Of a stretch of DNA of 17,742 nucleotides, positions 1 through 7,203 are shown in pieces. Both the position numbers and the translations under genes were made by a program. The DNA is from JBQTII01 sp052387905 (GTDB lineage Bacteria; Actinomycetota; Actinomycetes; Sporichthyales; Sporichthyaceae), in contig JBQTIR010000035.1 of assembly GCA_052387905.1 (NCBI GenBank), positions 1-17,742 of the forward strand, read 5' to 3'. Each line of letters opens with the position of its first letter. The first letter of the stretch is position 1. Below the pieces are notes generated by a model. The model did not search any database and had not been told where the DNA came from. It saw only the letters and a program-made list of their open reading frames with translations.

Positions 1-164
1 GCGGCCGCGCGCGCGTCGGACCTCGCCCGCACGCTCGCCGCCTTCGCCCGGTGCGCGGCTGCGGCCGCCCGCTCGGCGCTCGGCCCCGCGCTCGGGGAGG
101 CGGCGGACGCGGGAAGCGGCGCCGCGCCCCCGCCCCGCGCCCGGGTGGTGGGTTCGCTCACCAT
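1..164 (-). CDS. N-terminal part of an unidentified Ala/Pro-rich protein, cut by the window edge
   Basis: Reading leftwards from ATG 164 (or from GTG 173, three codons earlier) the minus strand stays open to the window edge. The peptide begins MVSEPTTRARGGGAAPLP and continues Ala-, Arg- and Ser-rich. GTG 173 would overlap the TGA of the metallophosphoesterase (170-172) in a GTGA arrangement typical of coupled operon genes. Third codon positions are almost all G or C, as in the sure genes. Only about 54 residues are visible, all low complexity, and no family can be named. The plus strand is also open here in one frame (to about 217), but that would have to overlap the 3' end of the neighbouring gene; the minus reading fits the operon better. 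Confidence 0.35.
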   Translation of the reverse strand, partial: MVSEPTTRARGGGAAPLPASAASPSAGPSAERAAAAAHRAKAASVRARSDARAA

Positions 165-169
165 TGCGC

Positions 170-961
170 TCACCACTGCAGGACGTAGGGCGCCGAAGTT
201 CCCCGGAAATGCCCGACGTTGACGCACTCCGAGCGCCCGATGCGGACGCGGGCGGCCATCGGGTTGTGCACGTGACCGAAGAGCACCAACGGGGGCTGAT
301 ACTGCTCCACGGCGGCCAGGATGGCCTCGCTGCCCCGCTCGAAGCGTCGGGCGCGCACGTCGTAGGTGAGTTCGGGCAGGGCCGGCGGGATGTGGGCGCA
401 GAAGACGTCGATTTCGGTACCGGCGTCGGCCGCAGCAGCGAACACGGCGTCGACCTTCGCGGCGTAGTGGTCCTCGGGCACCTCGAACGGAGTCCGGTAC
501 GGCGAGGGAAGCCCACCCCCGACGAAGCTGAAGACCTTCCCACCGATCGTGGTGATCTGCCCATCGAGCACCGTGTGGGCGGGCGAGAGATAGTCCGGCC
601 ACAGCTTCGGGATGTCGACATTGCCGTAGGTCAGATAGGTGGGATCGGGCATGGCCGCGAACAACGCCGCGTACTGGGCCCGCACTGCGCCCTCGATGTG
701 CGCCCAGGGCTCCCCGCCGACCTGCTCCCACAGCGACGTCAGCAGGGCTCGGGCCTCATCGATCCGTCCCGCGGTGCGCAGACTCACCCACCGCGAGGCG
801 GCCTCGGCGCCGAACAGCTCCCCGAAGATCCCGCCGGCGTGGTCGTCGTAGTCCACGAACAGCACCAAATCGCCCAGGCAGACCAGCGCGTCAGCCCCCT
901 CCCCGGCGCTGGCGAGAGCACGGGCCGACCCGTGGACGTCGCTGACCACGTGCACCCGCAT
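170..961 (-). CDS. calcineurin-like metallophosphoesterase
   Basis: A 263-aa cytosolic phosphoesterase of the calcineurin-like superfamily, which uses a two-metal centre to hydrolyse phosphomono- or diesters. All metal-binding motifs are present in order: D8-V-H10 near the start, GD31 in LGDLV, GNVD in the middle (Asn ligand, with Val where GNHD is usual), a lone His in CAHIPP, and GHVH near the C-terminus. The frame extends upstream far beyond ATG 961, but the conserved beta strand MRVHVVSDVHG begins exactly at this ATG, and the upstream part would be antisense to the next gene. The start has no Shine-Dalgarno sequence, and a TAAGGT box 8 nt upstream suggests a leaderless mRNA. The insert between GD and GN motifs is long (about 85 residues). 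The substrate cannot be told from sequence. The gene is divergent from the 1227 gene. Confidence 0.9.
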   Translation of the reverse strand: MRVHVVSDVHGSARALASAGEGADALVCLGDLVLFVDYDDHAGGIFGELFGAEAASRWVSLRTAGRIDEARALLTSLWEQVGGEPWAHIEGAVRAQYAALFAAMPDPTYLTYGNVDIPKLWPDYLSPAHTVLDGQITTIGGKVFSFVGGGLPSPYRTPFEVPEDHYAAKVDAVFAAAADAGTEIDVFCAHIPPALPELTYDVRARRFERGSEAILAAVEQYQPPLVLFGHVHNPMAARVRIGRSECVNVGHFRGTSAPYVLQW

Positions 962-969
962 GAGCGTTG

Positions 970-975
970 ACCTTA
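970..975 (-). promoter_or_regulatory. possible -10 box of a leaderless promoter for the metallophosphoesterase
   Basis: Read on the minus strand, TAAGGT (TANNNT) ends 8 nt before ATG 961, which puts the predicted transcription start at or next to the A of the start codon. No convincing -35 hexamer lies 16-18 nt upstream. The absence of a Shine-Dalgarno sequence before the ATG supports this. Weak on its own. Confidence 0.3.
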
Positions 976-1021
976 CGCGCGCCTGCGAGGTGCGAGCTCT
1001 GTCGTGATTTGCAGGGCATGC

Positions 1022-1059
1022 CTCCCAATCCCGATAGCCGGCGCGGCTGGGATTGAGAG
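1022..1059. repeat. imperfect inverted repeat (hairpin) in the divergent intergenic region
   Basis: CAATCCC (1026-1032) pairs perfectly with GGGATTG (1049-1055). Inside it AGCC (1036-1039) pairs with GGCT (1045-1048) around a GGCGC loop, leaving a 3-nt GAT bulge. Outside it CTC (1022-1024) pairs with GAG (1057-1059) after one mismatch. That is about 14 bp of stem. A second smaller hairpin, GCCCT (1064-1068) with AGGGC (1080-1084), follows at once. No T-run follows on either strand, so it is not an obvious terminator. It could be an operator or a structured leader for either divergent gene. The rest of the 962-1226 interval shows nothing else recognisable. Confidence 0.55.
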
Positions 1060-1226
1060 ACACGCCCTCCGCCGCCGATAGGGCGGAACACCAGCGGCAG
1101 GATCGGAATTCGCCGTATCGTCGCTTTACCGCATCTGCGTGCAGTGACCCGGACAGCGCCGCCAGGTGCCAGGTGCGGGGACGGCCCCGGTAGCGGCCGC
1201 AGCGGGGACTGGTCTTGGAGGGCACG

Positions 1227-4200
1227 GTGCACGACGTACTCGTCGTTTCGCGCAACGCGGCGATCGCTGCGGCGCTCAACGCCGACAACCTCAACGTGAT
1301 TCCGCTGGATCCGGACGAGACGCCCGGCTGGCCGCAGTTCGCCGGTGCCGCCCACCTGCTCGTCCTCGAGCTCGGCGGGGCCGACCGGATGGTCGACGCG
1401 GTCCGCGAACTGCGGCGCGGCGAGGTCGACGTCCCCATCCTGATCGTGGCGGAATCGGTCTCGGACTCCCCTCGCCTGGTCGCCCTCCGCCTGGCCGACA
1501 CCGCGGTGACGACCCTGTCCCTGCCGGTGACCCGCAACCGCCTGGTGCGGGCGGTGGGGCGGGCGCTTTCGGTCTCCGACGCCGCGGCTGCGGCCGTCGA
1601 AGAGGCCTACCAGTCGTTCGCCTTGGCCGACGAGGACGACGCCTGGATGCCCAGCGTCGCCGGAGTCAGCTGGGGAGGCTCGGCCGTCGCGGCCAACGCC
1701 GACGAGCCGATCATCGAGATCGACGTGAACCTGGCCCCGCGCACGATCACCCCGGCTCCAACCCCGGTCCCGGCACCGACCCCCATCGCGACCTCCAACA
1801 CCGCGGCGGTACCGGCTGACCCGATCGCGGAGCCGGACCCGCTCACCGACCCGGCATGGTCGCCGCCGGCGGCGAACAACGACCCGGCGCCGGACATCGG
1901 ATCCCCGCCTGCCGCCGACGACTGGATGGCGCAGTACTCCTGGGAAGCCCTCTCCTCCGGCGCGGCCATGAGCACCCCCGCCGTCGAACTCCCCAGCTGG
2001 ATCCCGATGGATCCGATTGCGGAACCCCCGGCGCCGCCGCAGCCCCACGCGGGCACCCCGGTTCCGGGCTCGGCTGCCGGAACCCCGGCGCCCCGTGCGG
2101 ATTCTGCGCCCTGGCCGACCGAGGCCGCCCCCACATCGATCGGCGCCGACTCTGACGCTGACCTGGGCGTCGACTTCGGGGTCGATTTTGGCACCACAGC
2201 CGTCTCCTGGCCCTCCTTCGACCTGGAGTCCTTCACCGGGGACGAACCGGCCGCATCCGAGCGCAGCAGCGCTCCCACGCCGGCGGTACCGCCGCCGCCC
2301 GCACCCGCACCCGCACCGAGCGCACCGCCGGCCCCCGCGCCGGGACTCGGATCGGCCATTGACGCCTACCCGGCCTACCCGGCGCCGACCCCGCGGCCCG
2401 CGGCCCCTGCCGCGCCGCAGCCCTCGGGGCCACCGGTCGGCTCCGCCGGTCCGTCCGCGCCGGACGCTCTCGATCTTCCGCCGGCACCCGACCAGGAGGC
2501 CCGCAAGCGCAGGTTGGCCCCGTGGGCCCGCCCGCGCCCGCTGACCGAGGCGGAGATCAAGGCCGACCCGATCATCAGCTCGACCCCGGTGGCGCCGGCG
2601 CCCCCGCCCTACGTCCCCACGCCGCCCGCGCCCACCCCAGCGCCGGCCCGGCCATCCGCGCCACCGATGACCGGCGCCGTGGACTCCTCGATCCAGGCGC
2701 CCACGGGCCGTGCCGCGCAGCGCGCACAGGCCAAGGCCCACGCCGAAGCCGAGAAGCAACGCGCCGCGGCCGAGCGGGAGAATGCCCGCAACGCCCGGTT
2801 CCAGGCCGAGGCGGCCGCCAAGGAGCTGGCCCGGGCCCAGAAGGAAGCCAAGACCCGCGCCGAGGACGAAGCCAAGGCACGCGAGGCCATGGCCAGGGCG
2901 CGTCGCCAAGCACCACCCCCGCAACGCGAGGCTCGCCCCACCGACTCCCCAGGGGCCCAGTCGCCGGTCTCGGACGCCTTCCGTCCTGCCGCGCCGACCG
3001 CTGCGCAGGCCGGTGATCCGTTCTCCGCTGCCGGACCACCGGCACCCACCCAGCCGTCGGCGCCGGCCGGCGGCCCAGTGCCCGGCCCCTCGGCAGCCGG
3101 CAGCGACGCGCGCCGGCTGCAGAAAGAGGTCGCCGAGTCGGAGAAGGCCGCACGCGCCAAGGCTGACGCCGAGGCCCGCGCCGCCCGCGCCCGCGCCGAG
3201 GCCGAGGCCAAGGCCGCGGAGAAGACCGCCGCCGATGAGGCGAAGGCGGCCAAGGTGCGTGCCGACGCCGAGGCCCGCGCGGCGGTGGAGCTCGCCAAGG
3301 TCGCCGCCGCCGAGGCACGTGCGCGGGCTCGCGCCGAGACCGCGGCCAACAAGGAGGCCGAACGCTACGGCGTCGAGGCCGCCAGGGCCGCCCAGGCCAA
3401 GGCCTCCGCGGACCAGCGCGCCGCAACCGAGGCGGCCAAGGCCGTCGAGCGGGCCCGCGCCGAAGCCGCCCGGATCGCCGATACCCAGGCCAAGGCTGCC
3501 GAACGGGCCGCCCAGGTACGGGCAGCTGCCGACGCCAAGGCTGCCGCCGAAGCGGCGCGCAACGCGGAGAAGGCAGCGTTGGAAGCCGCCAAGGCCACCG
3601 AGCGCGCCCGCATCGTGGCCGAACGCGCCGCGCACGCCCAGGCCAAGGTGGACACCCGCCTCGCCAACGAGGCAGCCAAGGCCGCCAAGGTCAAGGCCGA
3701 GATGGACGCCCACCAGGCCGCCATGAAGGCCCGGGAGGACGCCGAACGGGCCCGAGTCGAGGCCAAACGCGCCGCCGAGGCCGCACGGGTCGAGACCATC
3801 TCGCGGGTCGAGTCCCTGATTCAGGAAACCAAGATCAAGGCCGAGGCCGACCGGATCGTCGGTGAGGCCGTGCGCAACGCCGAGGCAGACGCCGAGGCCC
3901 GCGCCGCCGCGAACCGCCCGGTCTACTACGGCCCGGAGCTGGAATCCCCCGGCATCGGTTACCTCCACCAGTTGATGGCGATGACCGACACCCTGGCCGC
4001 ACCGGCCCAGGTCGCCGAGGAGCTGGCGTTCCTGGCCATGGAGCATTTGGAGTGCGGAGCCGTCGCGATCATGATTCCCGACGGTGACGCCTGGACCACG
4101 GCCTCGGGTATCGGGATCGCCCGCGACGACGTCCGCTTCCGCCTCGGCGAGGAGCACTGGTTCGTCCGCGAGGTGCTCGGCCGCGAGGCCGTCGCGATCG

Positions 4201-4451
4201 TCGATGACCCCAAAGCGCTGGCCCGCGAACTCTCCGGCGTCCCCCTGGCGAGCTGGAAGTACCTGGTGGGCGTGCCGATGCTGGAGGCCAACTCGATTTT
4301 GGTCGCGGCCCGCTCCCACGCGCCGTTCGCCGACGACGTCCTGGAGGTCTTCGCCGAGGGCATCGAGGACTATGTGCGCGAGCTGGCCGAGTCGCTGGAA
4401 ACCCGTGACGTCGCGCGAGCGATCCACGACCGGCGGCGCCGCCGGAAGTAG
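1227..4451 (+). CDS. degenerate receiver - Pro-rich linker - Ala-rich coiled coil - GAF domain protein
   Basis: A 1074-aa soluble protein with no close family I can name. Residues 1-115 look like a response-regulator receiver fold (strand patterns VHDVLVVS, HLLVLEL, VPILIVAES and a final amphipathic helix) but lack the acidic pair (S8-R9 instead), have E48 where the phosphorylated Asp should be, and lack the conserved Lys; it is probably a pseudo-receiver. Residues about 180-480 are a Pro/Ala-rich, probably disordered linker. From about 485 to 905, broken once by a Pro-rich stretch, come Ala/Glu/Lys/Arg repeats predicted to form a very long coiled coil. The last 150 residues (ESPGIGYLHQLMAMTDTLA onward) resemble a GAF domain, followed by a basic tail RRRRK. 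I choose GTG 1227 because GGAGGG (1217-1222) precedes it; an in-frame TTG at 1215 would lie over that site. The histidine kinase follows 79 bp downstream, so a scaffold or sensor role in that pathway is plausible but inferred. Confidence 0.85.
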   Translation: MHDVLVVSRNAAIAAALNADNLNVIPLDPDETPGWPQFAGAAHLLVLELGGADRMVDAVRELRRGEVDVPILIVAESVSDSPRLVALRLADTAVTTLSLPVTRNRLVRAVGRALSVSDAAAAAVEEAYQSFALADEDDAWMPSVAGVSWGGSAVAANADEPIIEIDVNLAPRTITPAPTPVPAPTPIATSNTAAVPADPIAEPDPLTDPAWSPPAANNDPAPDIGSPPAADDWMAQYSWEALSSGAAMSTPAVELPSWIPMDPIAEPPAPPQPHAGTPVPGSAAGTPAPRADSAPWPTEAAPTSIGADSDADLGVDFGVDFGTTAVSWPSFDLESFTGDEPAASERSSAPTPAVPPPPAPAPAPSAPPAPAPGLGSAIDAYPAYPAPTPRPAAPAAPQPSGPPVGSAGPSAPDALDLPPAPDQEARKRRLAPWARPRPLTEAEIKADPIISSTPVAPAPPPYVPTPPAPTPAPARPSAPPMTGAVDSSIQAPTGRAAQRAQAKAHAEAEKQRAAAERENARNARFQAEAAAKELARAQKEAKTRAEDEAKAREAMARARRQAPPPQREARPTDSPGAQSPVSDAFRPAAPTAAQAGDPFSAAGPPAPTQPSAPAGGPVPGPSAAGSDARRLQKEVAESEKAARAKADAEARAARARAEAEAKAAEKTAADEAKAAKVRADAEARAAVELAKVAAAEARARARAETAANKEAERYGVEAARAAQAKASADQRAATEAAKAVERARAEAARIADTQAKAAERAAQVRAAADAKAAAEAARNAEKAALEAAKATERARIVAERAAHAQAKVDTRLANEAAKAAKVKAEMDAHQAAMKAREDAERARVEAKRAAEAARVETISRVESLIQETKIKAEADRIVGEAVRNAEADAEARAAANRPVYYGPELESPGIGYLHQLMAMTDTLAAPAQVAEELAFLAMEHLECGAVAIMIPDGDAWTTASGIGIARDDVRFRLGEEHWFVREVLGREAVAIVDDPKALARELSGVPLASWKYLVGVPMLEANSILVAARSHAPFADDVLEVFAEGIEDYVRELAESLETRDVARAIHDRRRRRK

Positions 4452-4507
4452 TTCCGGCAAAAAGCACCGCCGGAAGTAGTTCCGGCAAAAAGCACCGCCG
4501 GAAGTAG
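4441..4507. repeat. 28-bp palindromic tandem repeat, 2.4 copies, spanning the stop codon
   Basis: Two full units (4441-4468, 4469-4496) and a partial third (4497-4507). Each full unit contains the perfect hairpin GCCGGAA-GTAG-TTCCGGC followed by AAAAAGCACC. The TAG stop of the upstream gene (4449-4451) is in the first loop. Because 28 is not a multiple of 3, the repeated CGCCGGAAGTAG puts a stop in each of the three plus frames. CCGGC and GCCGG of adjacent units can pair alternatively around AAAAAGCACC. On the minus strand each hairpin is followed within 5 nt by TTTTT, so antisense termination is possible; on the plus strand there is no U-tract. Confidence 0.8.
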
Positions 4508-4530
4508 CGGACCCCTCACGACCAGCCCTG

Positions 4531-6294
4531 ATGTGTCAGGGTGAACGCGTGGGCGAACGGGTGCAGGCGCTGATCGCCGGCGGGGCAGGTCTGCCGGCAC
4601 AAATCCTGCGGGCCCTGCTGCTGGCCGGCTGCACCCTGCTGACCGTGGTCGGGGACACCCCGACCTCCGACATCGTCTGGATCGTCGGCCTGGCCACCGC
4701 CGGGATCGTCTCCTCCGCCCTGGAGCGCACCGAGTTGGGCGGGCTGATCGGGCGCGGCGCCGAGATCATCGTCTGGGCGACGGCGGTGAACTTCACCGGG
4801 CACGACGTGAGCCCCCTGCTGCCCTACCTGCTGGCCCCGGCCTTCGCCGCGGGCCTGCTCGCGGGCGCCGCGGGGGCATTGATCGCCGGGGGCACCGCCG
4901 CGATCTGCATGCTGGTCACGATTTCGGTCCCCCAGGACGACCTCGACGTGTCGGGGTACAGCATTGCCGCCGCCCAATGGACCGTCATCGCACTGCTCGG
5001 AGGGCTCGTCGCCGCCTGGGCACGCAGCTTGCAGGACTCGGCCAGCGGAGCGGCGACCTCGGCTTATTCCGACGCCCACCGGTTGCTCTCCCAGCTCTAC
5101 ACGGTCACCCGTCAGCTGCCCGGCTCCTTGGACCCGGGGACGACCGCCGACGGCCTGATCGAGGTGATCGCCCGCGAGGCCCGCTTCTCCACGGCCGCGG
5201 TGATGCTGCGCTCGGACGGCGACCGTCTCGTCCCGCTGGCCCGCCGCGGCGAGGAGCGCCTGGAGTGGGAGATGGAACTGGAGCGGGAGAATCCGTTCTC
5301 ACGGTCCTGGTCCTCCGCGGCCGCGGTGCGCGAGACGTTGATGTTCGCCCGCAGCGCCAGCCCGCTGGAGCAGCGGGCGGCCGGCAGCGCGCTGGTTGTC
5401 CCGATCCGCCTCGGCGGCCGGCTGACCGGCCTGATCGGGTTGGAGACCCCGGCCGAGGGGGCCTATCCCGACGACGTGCTCAGCCGGATCGAAGAGCTCG
5501 TGGCCGACGCCGCGCTGCGGTTGGAGACCGGAGTGCTCTTCGACCAGATCCGCGAACTCGCGACCACCGAGGAGCGTCGCCGCCTGGCGCGCGAGATCCA
5601 CGACGGCATCGCCCAGGAACTCGCCTCCCTCGGCTACATCGTCGACGAGATCTCCGCGGTCGCCGGTGACGCGCACCAGCCCGACATCGTCGAGGACCTG
5701 GCCGGATTGCGCACCGAGATGAGCCGGATCGTGCGCGAGCTTCGGCTGTCCATCTTCGACCTGCGCTCGGAGGTCGACCGCTACGGAGGTCTGGGCGCAG
5801 CGTTGTCGGAGTACCTGCGCACCATCGGCACCACCTCGGGTTTCACCGTGCACCTGACGCTGGATGAGTCCAGCCGGCGACTGCCTGCCGAGACCGAGGC
5901 CGAGCTGCTGCGGATTGCCCAGGAAGCCATCAACAACGCCCGAAAGCATGCCGGCGCGGACAACCTCTGGGTCACCGTGCGCATCCATCCCCCGGACGCC
6001 GAACTCGTCATCGAGGACGATGGTTCCGGCATGGGCCAGGGTCGCGACGACAGCTACGGACTCGAGATCATGCGCGAACGCGCCGCCCGCACCCGGGCCA
6101 TGCTGGAGATCCGACCGCGCAAGCCCCGAGGCACCTATGTGGGGATCAGGGTCGGCCTGCCGGGGGGTTCCCCGCCCCCTCCGCCGCAGGGACGTGGCAG
6201 GCTGATCGCCGCCGGGTCATCTGCAGTCGGGTCGCCGGTCGCAGTGGCAGCCGCCCCGTCGTCCGGCCGTGAACCAGAGGAGAGCGCCGAATGA
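4531..6294 (+). CDS. membrane histidine kinase with GAF domain, NarL/DesK type
   Basis: A 587-aa two-component sensor kinase. Residues about 20-165 hold roughly six hydrophobic segments and place the N-terminus in the membrane. A GAF domain follows at about 180-335. The HisKA_3 dimerisation helix has the phosphoacceptor H357 in AREIHDGIAQEL. The HATPase_c domain (about 445-545) has the N-box EAINNARKHAGA and the G-box IEDDGSGMG. A Pro/Ser/Ala-rich tail of about 40 residues ends the protein. The stop overlaps the response regulator start (ATGA, 6291-6294), so the two are translationally coupled and almost surely cognate. The start is not certain: ATG 4531 has no clear ribosome site, while GTG 4549 has AGGGTG about 5 nt upstream; either leaves all domains intact. 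The signal sensed is unknown. Confidence 0.93.
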   Translation: MCQGERVGERVQALIAGGAGLPAQILRALLLAGCTLLTVVGDTPTSDIVWIVGLATAGIVSSALERTELGGLIGRGAEIIVWATAVNFTGHDVSPLLPYLLAPAFAAGLLAGAAGALIAGGTAAICMLVTISVPQDDLDVSGYSIAAAQWTVIALLGGLVAAWARSLQDSASGAATSAYSDAHRLLSQLYTVTRQLPGSLDPGTTADGLIEVIAREARFSTAAVMLRSDGDRLVPLARRGEERLEWEMELERENPFSRSWSSAAAVRETLMFARSASPLEQRAAGSALVVPIRLGGRLTGLIGLETPAEGAYPDDVLSRIEELVADAALRLETGVLFDQIRELATTEERRRLAREIHDGIAQELASLGYIVDEISAVAGDAHQPDIVEDLAGLRTEMSRIVRELRLSIFDLRSEVDRYGGLGAALSEYLRTIGTTSGFTVHLTLDESSRRLPAETEAELLRIAQEAINNARKHAGADNLWVTVRIHPPDAELVIEDDGSGMGQGRDDSYGLEIMRERAARTRAMLEIRPRKPRGTYVGIRVGLPGGSPPPPPQGRGRLIAAGSSAVGSPVAVAAAPSSGREPEESAE

Positions 6295-6926
6295 CCACAG
6301 TCCTGCTGGTCGACGATCACGAGTTGATCCGCCAGGGTCTGCGCCGCGCGTTCGAGCGCGACCCCGGCTTCACCGTGGTGGGCGAGGCAGGTTCGGTCGC
6401 CGAGGCTCTGGTGATGATCCGGGCCGAGCAGCCCGAGGTCGTGATCATGGATGTCCGGCTGCCCGACGGCGACGGATTGGACACGGTCAAGAAGCTGCGC
6501 GCGGCCGGCGAGAAGATGGGCATCGTCGTGCTGACGATGTACGCCGGGGACCAGCAACTCTTCGACGCCTTGGAGGCCGGCGCCTCCGGCTTCGTGAATA
6601 AGGACGCCCCTGCGGAGGAGGTGCTCGCCGCCGCCCGCCACGCCGCCGCGGCGCCGTCCTCGTTCTCCGCCACCGACCTGGCCGACGCGATGCGGCGCAA
6701 GGCCTCCGCCGGGGGACCCAAGCTGTCCCCGCGCGAACGTGAGGTCCTCAAATTGCTCGCCGACGGCCTGGCGGTCTCGGGCATCGCCAAGGCGCTGTTC
6801 ATCTCGGAATCGACGACAAAAACCCACATTTCCAAGCTTTACGAGAAGCTCGGGGCCGGAAATCGCGCGCAGGCCCTGATGACCGCGATGCGGTTGGGTT
6901 TGATCACGGCCGACAGAACCCCGTGA
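6291..6926 (+). CDS. NarL/LuxR-family response regulator
   Basis: A 211-aa DNA-binding response regulator. The receiver domain (residues 1-120) has the acidic pair D8-D9, phosphoacceptor D54 in VIMDVRLPDG, the switch Thr in VLTMYAG and the conserved Lys in NKDAP. The C-terminal LuxR-type helix-turn-helix (about 143-205) runs from KLSPREREVLKLLADG through FISESTTKTHISKLYEKL. The start codon overlaps the kinase stop by 4 nt and is preceded by a strong AGAGGAGAG ribosome site about 7 nt upstream. It is expected to be phosphorylated by the kinase encoded just upstream. No target operator can be recognised here. Confidence 0.96.
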   Translation: MTTVLLVDDHELIRQGLRRAFERDPGFTVVGEAGSVAEALVMIRAEQPEVVIMDVRLPDGDGLDTVKKLRAAGEKMGIVVLTMYAGDQQLFDALEAGASGFVNKDAPAEEVLAAARHAAAAPSSFSATDLADAMRRKASAGGPKLSPREREVLKLLADGLAVSGIAKALFISESTTKTHISKLYEKLGAGNRAQALMTAMRLGLITADRTP

Positions 6927-6982
6927 AGCTCCTGCGAAACTCGCCCGTTCGGCTGATCGTGGCCTCGGGCATGTGAGCCATT

Positions 6983-7016
6983 CCCTTCCCGCCGTTTCGC
7001 GGCAATGGTGGAAGGG
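6983..7016 (+). promoter_or_regulatory. hairpin covering the ribosome site of the 60-aa membrane peptide
   Basis: CCCTTCC (6983-6989) pairs perfectly with GGAAGGG (7010-7016), with an inner GCCG (6991-6994) / CGGC (7000-7003) helix around a TTTCG loop. The 3' arm is the only purine-rich ribosome-site candidate of the following gene and includes the first base of its GTG start. No T-run follows, so a hidden start (translation control) is as likely as a terminator for the response regulator gene. Confidence 0.4.
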
Positions 7017-7198
7017 TGCTCCCCAAACCGTTGGCCGTACGTCGTCACCCGAGTGAGCTGGTCATGCTCGCCCTCGCGGTGGTGATCGTCGTCGGACTCA
7101 CCGTGGTGGCCATGAGCCGGTTGACGACCGACACCCTGCAGCGCACGTGCAGCGGCGAGGTCGGGGTGTCGGTCGCGACGGCGACCAGCGACTGCTGA
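7016..7198 (+). CDS. small single-pass membrane protein, unknown function
   Basis: A 60-aa reading frame starting at GTG 7016. Residues about 1-13 are basic and polar, residues about 15-34 (ELVMLALAVVIVVGLTVVAM) form one clear hydrophobic segment, and a short tail ends in TSDC with another Cys in TCSG. High GC3 and a membrane helix with a basic flank argue for a real gene. The purine stretch GGTGGAAGG abuts the start directly, which is closer than a normal ribosome site. Its TGA lies 5 bp from the convergent stop of the mannosyltransferase gene. I do not recognise the family. It sits 89 bp after the response regulator and could be read from the same transcript. Confidence 0.55.
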   Translation: MLPKPLAVRRHPSELVMLALAVVIVVGLTVVAMSRLTTDTLQRTCSGEVGVSVATATSDC

Positions 7199-7203
7199 TC
7201 CGC

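Noticed and set aside
962..1537. N-terminal extension of the metallophosphoesterase beyond ATG 961
   Set aside because: The extra residues are Arg/Ser-rich, antisense to the 1227 gene, and the conserved first beta strand starts exactly at ATG 961.
2700..3910. Repetitive GCC/GAG/AAG-rich DNA considered as a tandem DNA repeat or CRISPR-like array
   Set aside because: There is no fixed repeat unit or spacer length; the periodicity is that of Ala/Glu/Lys codons in a coiled coil.
891..4460. An 1189-codon open frame on the minus strand opposite the pseudo-receiver/coiled-coil gene
   Set aside because: It is Gly/Arg-rich low-complexity sequence with no domain, caused by GCC/GAG-rich codons of the real gene read backwards; it also runs into the metallophosphoesterase start.
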